Shown: positions 1 through 9,987 of the stretch, piece by piece
How the letters are laid out: every line of letters begins with the position of its first letter
How positions within the stretch are numbered: position 1 is the stretch's first letter
NCBI GenBank assembly: GCA_951213105.1
Contig: OX578139.1
Span: 75,769,774-75,833,773 of the forward strand
Direction: 5' to 3'
Length of the DNA stretch: 64,000 nucleotides
Source of the DNA: Amaurobius ferox
Lineage: Eukaryota > Arthropoda > Arachnida > Araneae > Amaurobiidae
Notes under the pieces: model-generated
Database searches by the model: none
What the model saw: the letters and a program-made list of their open reading frames with translations, nothing else
What the model was told of the DNA's origin: nothing
Program-made: the position numbers and the translations under genes

Positions 1-872
1 TCTAATTAGTAACACATTTAGCAAATAATTAAAATGTCGCCAAATTGATAAAAATGTTTGTACAATCCATAAAAATATCTTAATTGATGAAATTGCGCTT
101 AATAATGAAATTAGTTGTGTTTTGGTAGGGGATAGTATTGTGATGATGTTTCGTCAATTTGCTGCCAAGTGGTAATGTCAGTTCTACAGTCCCATTTGGC
201 GAGAAATTTGGCGATTTTTTAAAATGTCCCTAAATTGACCAAAATGTCTCCAAATCTTCCATAGAGATCGCATTATTCAGACTATAATTTTTCCACCAAT
301 TTATTTAAAGCAAGATATCATGTCGCTTAGCAACTGATTTAAATCCAATGTGTTTATGCGGTAGCGTTTTTTATTAAATCTTTTCCGATTTGAATAATGA
401 AGATATGTATATAAAATAAATTTCGTTGCCATTACATTTCTGACAGGATAATATCAATTACCGTCTTCAGGTTTAAACGTTATTATTATTGATATATTCG
501 GGGATAATTGATTCAAATATTATCGATATTTTCAAGTTATAATGCCATTGTTTTATTGCGGCAAAAATTGTTGAAACTCATATATTGTGTAGGGGTTAAT
601 CTTCTACAAATACACGGGTGTATCTTCAAATCTACGAGGATATAAGTAGTACAGGTATATAGGCATATATTTTGATATATATTGACATATATTGGAATCA
701 AGTACGGCCTTCTGATATGGAAATTACATGGATTATTTATATTTTCAACTTGTTACGTCATATGTTTTATTTTGGCAAAGACTTTTGAGATTCATATTGT
801 AATACGGGTAATCTTCTACTAACACTCTGACATATTTTCTAATCTACGACATAATAAGTAGTACGGATATAT
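1..872 (+). mobile_element. Old Helitron fragment (internal part)
   Basis: This stretch follows, in the same order, the internal half of the Helitron units at the right of the window (about 48,740-49,570). Shared blocks are the TCGCCAAATTGAT-type repeats near 35-60, the 'rate of dots' block around 125-200, the block near 340-360 and the regularly spaced ATATAAGTAGTAC phrases. It is clearly more diverged than the right-hand copies and has indels. Both true ends are absent: the left is cut by the window edge, and the right stops at about 872, where Penelope-like reverse transcriptase sequence begins. It has no coding capacity and is not an autonomous Helitron. Confidence 0.75.
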
Positions 873-879
873 CCTTATC

Positions 880-1530
880 ACATCCTCCTCCCATTGGAAT
901 ACCTTTTATCTGTTGATAAAATTCTATACCGTTGTATAGTATATTTTCAAATCAGACGATTATAATCAAGGTTTCGTATTTATTTATAGCTATGTAAGTT
1001 TGCATTTTGTAAATGTCATAAATTTGCAATCAATATATTAAAGAGGTCAATTAAGTTGATATTATTGAAGATATCTTTAAAATCATAACTTCTGAAATGT
1101 ATTCGATCAGGTATATTTATCAATTTGTCCAGTACTTCGTAGCTGTTGTTCCCCATTATTGCACCCCTTGACTTTATTTTTGACATAATAGGTTTCAATA
1201 GGAACAAAAGCTTGGTATTAGCAATGGTTAAAAACGTCTTGTAGCCTACAGTAACTGGTCTTCACTTTACTGGGGTCTTATGTAATTTATGGATCATCAC
1301 AAGATATGGAAATCGGATATTATTTACCTCATGCCCAATACGTGTCTACAGTGCCTCAATTTTATTTTCGGTGATCTTTCGAGGTTGTTTTAAAAGGGTG
1401 TACATATTTGCATTATTGTAACTAGTATTTAAGATTTCTTCGTAATAACTAAGACACGTAAATGTATAATTAGACTGAACTTTTTCCGTGTATGTTATTG
1501 CAAAAATGTCTTAATTTTTTCAAACTCAGT
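880..1530 (-). pseudogene. Reverse transcriptase fragment of Penelope-like element
   Basis: Spread over at least two frames are FPYLVMIHKLHKTPVK (the K-HK-P fingers motif of Penelope/telomerase-like RTs), a 63-codon open piece (1207-1016) with SYDFKDIFNNIN (the motif holding the first catalytic Asp) and, near 880-925, YQQIKGIPMGGGC (the next conserved motif). The region with the YxDD-type pair would follow at lower coordinates but is replaced by Helitron sequence at about 872. The order and spacing match an RT, but the copy is truncated and frameshifted. Confidence 0.7.
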
Positions 1531-1575
1531 CTTATTCATCATGCAGTATGTATCATTATTAGTTACGGATCGGTA

Positions 1576-2294
1576 TTAATATCGAAATTCTTCCAAAATA
1601 TTATAACTCCATTCATGGAAATTTATTAACGGCATGCTATATTTGATAGCAAGTTTATAAATAAAATCATTAAGTTCTTTTTCAAAAAACTTGTTAATAT
1701 TATAAAACTCTTGGATTCTGCATTGAGTTCCAAGTTGCAAAAACGCTCTGAAATTATCGTCTTCGACAATATTCAAGTCTCCTGTTACGATATGTCCATG
1801 GTCGTGATTAAGGTATCTACTTGTTTTACATCTACATGACAATGTATCATACATGTTCATATTTTTCCCTATATGATTGTAGTTAAATACCTTACGTCCA
1901 TTAGTTTTTACATAATTGTAAGTGATGTTTATGTCAATATTCAAAATAGGTAGTAGGTTAGCATTATTCTTTATAATCTTTTTAAAGAGTCGTAAACTTT
2001 ATTCTTGAAAGTTGTGAAAAAGTATTCCTTTTGAGTAGCTATGTTTTCTTCTTTTTCTAAGTCGATGTGAAGTATTTTTGCCCTTAATTTAATCATGTCA
2101 AAAAGTATCGCATAATTAGTAGATATATAAAGATGTTTGTCTTTTTTATCTTCAAATACGGGATTCTTCTTGCATACTGTCCAAATTCGTGCAATATATC
2201 TTTTACGTATTCCGAATATGAGATTCTTTATCCAACCGGACTTGATCGCGTTAAAAGTTATCAATTTTTCAACAAAATGTTCCACTCGTTTCAA
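1576..2294 (-). pseudogene. Linker and CxC domain of Penelope-like element
   Basis: Two consecutive open segments (2294-1971 and 1944-1576) are parts of one former frame joined by a single frameshift at about 1970. The first continues a basic KRGGK linker and contains an IWTVCKKNPVFED stretch. The second has the diagnostic SCRCKTS (CxC) followed by HGHIVTGDLNI and QLGTQCR. In Naiad elements this segment joins the N-terminal nuclease to the RT. Neither segment begins with a believable ATG; both apparent starts are TTG codons inside the old frame. No function is retained. Confidence 0.7.
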
Positions 2295-2559
2295 CTTGTC
2301 TAAATAGGATTCTTTTTTAGTTTTTCCGCCACGTTTCCATCTTGTTATCTTCTTGAGTTGTAAGTTATACAGAACGGAATTATTATTGACGCTTTTGCAA
2401 TAATCTTAGTTGTGTGTATTGGAGAAATTAATTGAATTCAGACCATAAGGATAAACTGTACCATATTGTTTTATGTGTACATTTTCCCATCAAATACGTT
2501 CATTGTAGTCAGGTACTATATCGAGTATATTCACCATACTGATTTCAAGGCTACGTATA

Positions 2560-2994
2560 TTAAAGTGACATAACTCTAAAATTGATACCATGTGTAGCAC
2601 TATTTTTGATTTTGTTTATTTGGCTACGATGTAAGTTAATACGAATATTAAGGTGGTTTTGGGTCTGTCCAGTATATTTCATATTACATGTTCTACATGT
2701 AATGCAGTAGATGCAGTTATACGTCTTACAAAAGATATTATATTTATTATTATCAAAATATATTTGACTTGGATCTGCCACAGGACAAAGTTTGCATCTT
2801 TTAGATTTACATTTGTTATATCTAAAAGTCCGTATGCTTATAAATGTATGTCTATAAGTGTCGTCATATTGTATTTGATTGTGTCCATTATTATTAACAC
2901 TGTCATTATTAAATATAAGCTTATCACATACAGTTCTTACTTTTTCTCTCGGTTGCTCATTGGAAGGCTTGAAGTATTTTAAAATGGTATTCAT
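2560..2994 (-). pseudogene. GIY-YIG endonuclease fragment of Penelope-like element
   Basis: The open segment starts at ATG 2992-2994 and runs 144 codons. It holds a Cys-rich zinc-binding stretch (CKSKRCKLC), then the GIY-like CIYCITC, the YIG-like YTGQT, and the LNIRINLHRSQI helix bearing the conserved Arg and His. After a frameshift near 2560 the rest of the domain continues in another frame to about 2440 (ILDIVPDYNERI, WEN, then YPYGLN), giving the catalytic Glu and the PYGLN end typical of this nuclease family. The domain would nick target DNA for retroelement integration. An in-frame TGA lies between ERI and WEN (2490-2492). The segment is interrupted and therefore a pseudogene. Confidence 0.8.
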
Positions 2995-3040
2995 AGAAAG
3001 GGTAGTTGGATTTTGATCTTAAAGTTACCCTTTGTCGCTG

Positions 3041-4392
3041 CAATACCGAGCATATATAACAATGTTATACTTTTGCCAGGTGCTAAGTTCTGTAATTGTA
3101 TTCATATCATTAATAGCCAAAATTTTTATACTCTTATTGAGGAGTGTAAAGTTTGCAACAAGACGAAACAAAGCTTATCAGCTTTGTAATCCATTCGTAT
3201 TAAAATAGTGTTGCTACATATCACAATATAATCGCTATCGCGCATATCGTGGATGTTAAAAGATGGTTTGCCAATTATTTTATGGTAAAATACTGTGATA
3301 AGTTTAATTATCCTTCTGTGAATGGAATTAAGTGAATTTTGAAACCTATTTTCACTTTATATTTCTTCAAAGGACATTATTTGAGAAGACTGCCTTTTCA
3401 AAATTCTTCTATCATTGCGTGAAGTGGGAGAAGCGGGCTTTTAAAATCCCCATTTTATCTTCCGATTATTCCCACTCTCATTCCCACTTGCGAATATTCT
3501 AGTAAAAAGAATGCGTTTTAATCTTTATCATTGAGTAACTTTTTATTCGAGTAGCAATTTCCGCTAATGTGTTTCCGTTTGACTTTAATTGTAAAACTTA
3601 AGATGGCCCCTTCTGCAATTAACTGTTAAGCTTCCGTCATTCTGATGAATCGCCTCAAATGAAAGCTTTAAGTTATATACAAGTCACTCAATGGTGTCAG
3701 AACTTTCATTTAATCTTGCAATTACAGATATTTGCATACTATTTAAATCGTGTCACATTTTTGCGTGAAGTTGGTTCTGAAATTTAATTTTAGTTTTACA
3801 TATTTCATACTTTTACATTAGTTTTATTCACATATAAAATTGACAGGCTTTCTTTCATGACAAGTAACACATTTACCTACTAATTTAATTAAAAAATTCC
3901 AAGATGTCTATAATTCTGAAACATGCCTTATTATTGTCTTTTCAGTACGTAACGTCATGCTTTACGGTCAGCCTAATGTTATTTATGGATGTGGTATCAT
4001 TGTTTGCCTACTCTAGGGTCATTTTTAGTGCTACGTAAACATTTTGATTTCATTCTGTTTAATTTGTATGTGATAAAAAATCACAGTATCGCATAAAAAC
4101 GTATCACACCACTTAGATTCGTGTAAAAAAGTATCACATTAAAAGTATCACATTAGTAAAAAAGTATCACATCACTTAGATTCATGTCCGGATAAATATG
4201 GGTACCAACTTATAAATGCCAAATTACTTTCAGCAACTTGTATCTGCAATCCCAGAATTTTAGCGTCTTAAATCTTAAGTTCATGGTTGTTTTAAGAAAC
4301 TGGTGTGATTGAAAATTTTTGCAATTTCGAGAAGACTACGTTTTACCCTAACAAAATTTTAATGGGGAAGGTTAAATATCCTTGAATTTTAA
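3041..4392. other. AT-rich stretch, no gene seen
   Basis: No supported coding region. The only clear structure is a short imperfect tandem repeat at about 4070-4190: variants of 'AAAAAAGTATCACAT' followed by 'ACTTAGATTCATGT', repeated three to four times. The start may include the untranslated leader of the Penelope-like element, which would be transcribed leftwards. Confidence 0.5.
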
Positions 4393-5166
4393 ACAAAAAA
4401 AATCTGATGTGGGCAACACATGACTTTCCTTATATAATGCAATGAATTTACTACTTTTACAGTTAAAAATGTTATTCTTATAGTAGATACTTATATTATT
4501 TCCAAGATATTGAATTTTCTTCAATTAGTCGTCATTTTCATTGATTTAGAGTCATTTTTATCAATTTGACAAGATGTTTGTTAATTTGGCAACAATTAAA
4601 AATGTCGCTAAGTTGGCGACTAAATCGCCACTTAGCGACAAAATTCGCTGCCAAAATCTTGCCCAGCGGACGGAGAAATAAGTTATTCTTACAGCAGATA
4701 AATGACTATTGGCGTTCAAATACAAAAGTATTACTCAAAGTATCTTTTTTCATGAATGGAACGAACTAGATCCTCGAGAATGATGTCACCCAATTTATCG
4801 CATGGTGTTACATATGAAAAGTGAACATGTTTCTCAAAAGGAAATATTTTTTTTATATAACTTTTTGATAATTTTTTTGAAAAATGTGCAACATCTCCAG
4901 AACGGTTCATGTTAGCGTTCTAAAATTTATGTCAATCGTTTTCTAATGAAAAATTACATAAGAAATGTCTATTTGACTAACAGTATTAGCGGTTTTGATT
5001 TTTTGACGATTTTTTCAAAATTTCACTCGAAAATTTAGGGGGTTCTGAATATTTGATTGCGTATAAAAACAATAGGCTTCCAGTGTTTACAGATTGTGAT
5101 TTTTGGACCAAATATTGTTCGAATAGGTCCATTCGTTTGTCAGTTATCGTCTCCACAGGCTCACTG

Positions 5167-5199
<33 letters not shown>

Positions 5200-5332
5200 T
5201 CACTTCAAAAATGTTTGATTCGTGATCAGAGATGCTTGAAACGTGCTCTCCCGTCGAAAACTCGAATTCGAATTTTCGACCCCTTCACAATACTTTCCTT
5301 ATACATTATGTATATAAGGAAAGTAAAAAAAA
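4393..5332 (+). repeat. Dispersed repeat P1 with palindromic ends, copy a
   Basis: One end is AAATCTGATGTGGGCAACAC followed by ATGACTTTCC. The other end is a perfect-looking hairpin in which CTTTCCTTATAC and its complement flank ATTATG (about 5299-5326). A second copy in reverse orientation lies at 17,781-18,567, and a short piece of the left end lies at 34,020-34,060. Inside are a TTGGCGAC/TCGCCA-rich segment (4,505-4,680), which may be a nested Helitron remnant, and a (CA)n tract. No coding capacity. The class is unknown; hairpin ends and a GTCT-type tract in copy b recall Helentron-like non-autonomous elements. Confidence 0.55.
5165..5196. repeat. (CA)n microsatellite
   Basis: About 15 uninterrupted CA dinucleotides inside repeat P1 copy a. 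Apparent Cys-Val or Thr-His open frames across it are artefacts of the dinucleotide. Confidence 0.9.
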
Positions 5333-6180
5333 GTTTTATTTTCATTTCTATAGGTATTAAATTGCCAATATTTTGTTTTAAATAATTATCAAAACATTGC
5401 ATTTGATCGCATTTTAAAATAAAATTGGTTAAGCAATTTTAACCTTCAAAGCTGGCTTTAGTGTTAAAACGCAATACTTGATGGATTAAGAAAATTTAAT
5501 TAAAATAGAAATTTGTCGACCAAATATACGTATGTCGCTCTAGGCCTATATTGCATCTGCAGTAATCCGCCTCAGAATAAAGTCATTGCATTTTGTAGAG
5601 AAATGCATGTTTTCCAGTAATGATAAACGATTTAACTAATTATCTGCTGTCCACATTTTTTTCAATGGAACATCATTAACATTTACTAAATGTTTGGGCA
5701 TATGTTCAGCGTTTAAGCTGTAAATGTGTTAAACACGTGTAACATGTCACTACATCAAACAGAAGAACCATATCCGATTCGGGTAAATAGTTATTAAGTG
5801 AATTTGTATATTGCATGAAAATCTAAAATATTACCATATATTTGACAAACTGGGATGTAAAATTAAATTAACGTCTATGTGGGGAGGGGGAGGCTGCATC
5901 TGACTTTCTCATGCATTTATATTCCAGACTGCTCTAGAGGGATTTAAGTTTATAGCTATGCTAGATGTGCGTTAATGAAATTAAAAATGTACGCATTAAT
6001 TTAAATTTTTTTAGGAATTTATTATTTTTTTAGGAATTTATGCTAAACATGCATATAAGTGAAAGATAGTTTCACTTATATGCAAAATAATGTGACTGGA
6101 TCGAAAGTTCGAATTTTCTACGGAAGACCACATTTTAAGCATTCCTAAACTAGAATCGAATGCTTTTCAGTGATATCTGT
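5333..6180. other. AT-rich stretch, nothing recognised
   Basis: No gene, RNA gene or clear repeat family was recognised. A short G-rich run (GGGGAGGGGGAGG) is at about 5880-5892. Confidence 0.4.
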
Positions 6181-6206
6181 GAGTATATATATACTCACAT
6201 ACATCA

Positions 6207-6246
<40 letters not shown>

Positions 6247-6500
6247 GTATATATAGAGAGAGAGTGTGCGTTAGTGTGTGTACCTTAGAGTATGTGTCTG
6301 TATATGTGTGTGTTTGTTTGTATGTATGTGCGTGTATGTGTTGAAGACCCAGACCACTCGACTGGCCCTAAGGCTTACAGCAGCTGTTTGAGTGATCTGG
6401 TGCGTGCATGTGTGTGTTTGTCTGTATGTGTTTGCATGTATGTGTGTGTTTGTCTGTATGTATGCACCTGTGTGTGCGTGAGACAGAGAGAGAGAGAGAG
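6181..6500. repeat. Compound (TA)n / (TG)n / (GA)n microsatellite tract
   Basis: A (TA)n block at 6,209-6,258 is followed by GAGAGAGAG, then long TG/TATG-rich runs at 6,262-6,340 and 6,400-6,480, ending in (GA)n at 6,483-6,500. A GC-richer 56-bp hairpin cassette (6,345-6,400) is embedded between the two TG runs. Apparent protein frames are simple-repeat artefacts. Confidence 0.85.
6345..6400 (+). repeat. Hairpin cassette, copy A
   Basis: Starts AGACCCAGACCACTC and ends GAGTGATCTGG; these two arms pair over 10 of 11 positions. Inside, GCC-CTAA-GGC forms a small apical stem, followed by a single-stranded ACAGCAGCTGTTT. Related cassettes are at 17,507, 30,700 (reverse), 31,611 (reverse) and 38,561, and inside the Helitron units. 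TG microsatellite lies on both sides. Confidence 0.6.
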
Positions 6501-6639
6501 ACTGTGGTCTCAATACCTTCCAAACTAATAAGGTGTTTCAAAATGAATTTTTACGGGTTAAGATTAGTGAATACTGGAACTATATTGATTTCAAACGCCA
6601 TCTAGATTTAGGATCCCCTTCTCAAAATTTTCAAATGAG

Positions 6640-7147
6640 TTCTCTTGAAAATTATCATTAGAAATTCAGATCGTTTACTAGTGATAAGTAAAAAATTAAC
6701 TGGAGAGTGGTTCAACTCGACTGCCTCATACTAGATTTCATTTTTTTTTAATTTCACAAGAAAAAAATTTGAAAAATCGGTATCGGGGATCCAAATGATT
6801 ACAATTATATCATGTTACACTCCACTTTAAAGGGCTTGTGAAAATTTTTCAATGTACCCCCCCCCCCCAATGGAGGGTAAATTTTCCCCCAAGGGGTGCT
6901 AATTATGTCATGAACGAAATAAATTGTATCGCGACTATTCTCACAACAATGATTGAAACTATTAAACCATTATCATTGAGTCTGAAAAATCAACCCTGTT
7001 ACGTACGACTATGTCAGATTTTGTCCATAAAATGTTTAATAAATTTCGAAGTTTTCGCTTGAATTAAAAAAAATTCTACCTACTTCTAGATTTTTTTACA
7101 AAGCAGGATATAAAGTTTCGTGAAAATCCATTAATATTTGTGCTGCC
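6640..7147 (+). repeat. Dispersed repeat R3, left part (split by LTR element)
   Basis: This block (phrases around 'GGGGATCCAAATGATTACAATTAT', a run of C at 6,857-6,868, then GGAGGGTAAATTTTCCCCC) is similar in order to 34,440-34,960 and in pieces to 31,150-31,320, 32,190-32,340 and 38,690-39,140. At 34,900-34,960 the uninterrupted sequence continues into ACAAGAAATTAATCACAGACAGACAAACAG. Here the LTR retrotransposon interrupts at 7,147, and the continuation appears at about 17,045-17,075 on its far side. Confidence 0.55.
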
Positions 7148-8211
7148 TGTTATATGGTAATTTTCAATTCCCAATATAACATTGCTATTTTGAAAGTGGA
7201 AGTGGATCTAAGAGTATGGTCCCTCATACAGCGAGACAATTCATATAACGTTCCCTTAGACACAGCTGGACCGGACGTAGTTCGAGAGTGAAAAAGGGTG
7301 CTTCTCGTATTCACGTCAGCACTAGGTACTATATCAGACGGAAGGGGTTGAACCTCTTGACCCGAGAGGTCAATTAATTTCCAGATGGACATGGGAAAAT
7401 GTTCGTGAGAACTTTCTGCACGAAAAAGACAATACTCAAATATCTGATATTTCAAAGGGGGGCTTCGGCCAGTTAGATAGCCGGAAGGCGGAGTTATATA
7501 TTTACGGAACCAATGAGAGTCTGGGGGCCTAAGAGAGAGGGGAGAGATGAAGAGAGACTTAAACTTTTAAAATTTGAAAATCGAGAGAGGAGTTGAATTT
7601 TTGGAGTGCTAAAAGGTGGTTGCACGAGAGCGACGATAAGACAGGCAGCCCATCGGAGAAGTCCGGTTCCTCATGCCGATGACAAGTTCCAGTCGACGGC
7701 AAATGTACGAGGTAGGCAATTTCTTTACATGTATTTTGCACGAAGGTCAATTGTTCAGTATGCTCTCACCCTCTCTCCCTATTAATTAAGAAGAGTGATA
7801 AAAGGTTTTAATTGAATTTAATTATGCAAGTGTGAAATGTATATCACACGTAAGACAGATGTTGATAAAGGAGATCTATCAGTATATGATTTTGAAATAT
7901 TGTATGTGAGACATTTTGTTCTATAGGAAAAGTAGAAATGACACGGTGTGTTAATTATAATAGTATTGCTGCATGATTGTAAAATTAAATGAGTTATTAC
8001 GAGTTCTGGAATTATTACGCATTCAATGTGGATTTGTTGACTTTATCAAATATTAAATAAGGTTTTATCTTAATGAAATAAATTCTTTGTTATTGTTTAA
8101 AATTAAGCCTCTTCATTTTAATTACTGGAATTATGTATTTCTTTATTTACTCCACTTTACGAGATCGGTCCATGTAGCGTCAATACCTGACGTGTGGGGA
8201 CCCACATATCA
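7148..8211 (+). repeat. 5' LTR
   Basis: Begins TGTTATATGG and ends CACATATCA. It is ~99% identical to 15,968-17,039. Relative to the 3' LTR it lacks a 9-bp TTAGGAGTG insertion (position about 7,797) and has one extra A near 7,457. An AATAAA-type polyadenylation signal lies near 8,079. Small open frames in the LTR appear in both copies and look non-coding. Confidence 0.95.
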
Positions 8212-8771
8212 TTTTGGTGCCGTTTAAACCAGTTTCGAACCTGGACTCAAAATTATTTCACCCTTCTGGCAACTTGGCTGTTTTAGACCAGTTATATGCC
8301 AGAATTTAAATTTTAATGAAGAGAATAAATATATTTGGAATTAATGAAAAAAAAGAAAATATTGAATAAAATTTTTTTTCGTGTAAAGTAAGGATTAAAT
8401 TAAAGAAAGAATTTTAAAATTAAAATAAATATAAGTAAACTTAAGAAAAGTTATTTCACAGTATGAGAAGCAAGCAAAATAGTGAATCATTATGTGTTCT
8501 TAATGTAACATGCCATATGGTATTTGAAAAAATATTTATTAGGGAACTTGAAACTTTTAAGGAATTTTTTAGATTATGTAAATATTTGTGTAATATTTTA
8601 GGAGTTTATTATGAGGATTGAAGTATTTGCATGCGTAGATAGTGAAATGATTAGAATTATGTTTTTGAATTTATGTGATATTGTATTTAAATATTTTGGG
8701 GGAACATTTTGAGGTGTAAGAACAGGAAATAATTTTAGATATAGAATTGTTGCGAGAAAGTGAAATTTAGA
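8212..8771 (+). other. Leader and primer-binding region of the LTR element
   Basis: Directly after the 5' LTR is TTTTGGTGCCGTTTAAACC. The TGGTGCCG part starting at 8,215 has the position and TGG start expected of a tRNA primer-binding site; the tRNA cannot be named from the sequence alone. The rest is AT-rich untranslated leader up to the gag ATG. Confidence 0.6.
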
Positions 8772-9929
8772 ATGGCAGAAGGCGGAGAAAGTCCTCCAAC
8801 AACGAGGGGTAGGTTACCAGGACTTATACACTTATTAGGGGAATGCAATGGCATAGAGAATGATGTAGAAATTTTTTTTGACCAGATCAAATCTTTAAGC
8901 AGCTTGGGGGATTGGTCAGAGGAGGAAAAGTTAGCAATTGTGAAATCTCGGTTAAGAGGGAATGCAAGAAAATTTTATATAGGGTCACAAGAATTAAGAA
9001 GGGAAACATCTTTCGAAAAATTTAGGGATAGGTTATTAGAGTTCTTTACAGAAAAACCGAACATTACAACGAATCAGATCCTTTTCACGACTGCAAAACA
9101 GACACAGGGAGAAACGATTAAGCAGCTGGCACACAGAATAACAACATTAACTTTAAATTATATTGGCGACACAGAGCACAGTGAGGCGACACAACAGATT
9201 ATGGATAAATTAAGGTTAAGTAAATTTTTAGAGGCGGTAACACCTGAATTCCAGAAAGAAATAATAAAAACTAATGCACAAAATTTTGATGAAGCTGTAA
9301 AAATAGCCACAAACTTGGAACAGGCAAATTTAGCTGCGATAACGGCAAATGTAAATAGTGCTACATATAGACAAGAAATTGAGACGCTCCGCAAAGAGCA
9401 ACAGGAATTGAACGCACATATCCTAAATTCAATTACCCAAGAGATAAACACATTAAAAATCCAAGAAAAAGTACAAATTCCCATGACACAAACAAAAAAA
9501 CTCGTAACATGCCATTACTGTAATAAACAGGGGCATTTCATGAGAGAATGCCGAATATACAAAGCTGATCATTTTAAGCAAACACAGAATCAAAACATAA
9601 ACAACGCGAGAACACATTGGCATAAGCAAATACAGTCTCCTCCCCACTCATTTCAAACCCAGCCGTATGATGACCACAGAACTTACTCCTCCCAGCCGGA
9701 CACATACGATTATAGGCCAAACCACGCCTTTGGAAACTATCAACAGAGCAGAAATTACTATGCAGCACCCCCTACACAAAGTAGATTTTCTAGGGAACAA
9801 CGATATAATAGGGACGAGTTAAACCAAAACAGAATCAGAGAGACGGGTGCGCAAAGGAACGATGGAAGAGAGGTGAATACAAGATTTGGATACAGAAATT
9901 TCCCTAATAGAAGAGATAATTTAAACTAA
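8772..9929 (+). CDS. gag: Gag polyprotein of Gypsy-type retrotransposon
   Basis: 385 residues from ATG 8,772 (MAEGGESPPTT); an upstream in-frame GTG at 8,760 is a less likely start. Gag forms the cytoplasmic virus-like particle that packages the element's RNA. Residues ~20-190 are the helical capsid-like domain common to Gypsy Gag (FFDQIKSLSSLGDWSEEEKL, RLRGNARKFY, FFTEKPNI, the LRLSKFLEAV region). A CCHC zinc knuckle follows at ~residue 245 (CHYCNKQGHFMREC), which binds RNA. The C-terminus is rich in Asn, Gln, Arg and Tyr, as in nucleocapsid tails. The frame is intact. Its last codons (AAT TTA AAC TAA) contain an in-phase TTTAAAC slippery heptamer at 9,920-9,926, so pol is probably made by -1 frameshifting just before the stop. 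Confidence 0.93.
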   Translation: MAEGGESPPTTRGRLPGLIHLLGECNGIENDVEIFFDQIKSLSSLGDWSEEEKLAIVKSRLRGNARKFYIGSQELRRETSFEKFRDRLLEFFTEKPNITTNQILFTTAKQTQGETIKQLAHRITTLTLNYIGDTEHSEATQQIMDKLRLSKFLEAVTPEFQKEIIKTNAQNFDEAVKIATNLEQANLAAITANVNSATYRQEIETLRKEQQELNAHILNSITQEINTLKIQEKVQIPMTQTKKLVTCHYCNKQGHFMRECRIYKADHFKQTQNQNINNARTHWHKQIQSPPHSFQTQPYDDHRTYSSQPDTYDYRPNHAFGNYQQSRNYYAAPPTQSRFSREQRYNRDELNQNRIRETGAQRNDGREVNTRFGYRNFPNRRDNLN

Positions 9930-9987
9930 TTGTGGGAGCTTTAAATAATAACTTACAAAGAGAGAAAAATTACAGGGTAAAGTTCCC
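9920..9987 (+). promoter_or_regulatory. Predicted -1 ribosomal frameshift signal (slippery site plus stem)
   Basis: Slippery heptamer T-TTA-AAC at 9,920-9,926 is in the gag codon phase and is followed immediately by the gag TAA (9,927-9,929). After a 7-base spacer, GGGAGCTTTA (9,934-9,943) can pair with TAAAGTTCCC (9,978-9,987) over ten positions including one G-U pair, leaving a 34-base loop. The pol frame is -1 relative to gag and is open from 9,920. All three elements and their spacing fit known -1 frameshift signals. Whether the loop forms a pseudoknot is not known. Confidence 0.8.

Larger units (their letters stand above)
876..3040 (-). mobile_element. Penelope-like element, Naiad-type (N-terminal GIY-YIG), broken
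   Basis: Read on the minus strand the order is GIY-YIG endonuclease (2994-2440), a KRGGK-rich linker, a CxC domain (SCRCKTS, followed by GHIVTGDL), then reverse transcriptase motifs (IHKLHKTPVK near 1290, SYDFKDIF near 1080, QIKGIPMGGGC near 890). An N-terminal nuclease joined to RT by a CxC segment is the published permuted order of Naiad elements, known from spiders and other invertebrates; ordinary Penelope elements carry the nuclease at the C-terminus. The copy is dead: several stops and frameshifts, and the RT is cut off before its catalytic Asp pair where the Helitron fragment begins. The 5' limit upstream of 2994 is uncertain. Confidence 0.8.

Noticed and set aside
2653..2982. 109-codon plus-strand frame
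   Set aside because: It is the antisense shadow of the GIY-YIG nuclease frame at 2,560-2,994.
6271..6528. Cys/Val- and Thr/His-rich frames
   Set aside because: They translate TG/CA microsatellite sequence on either strand.
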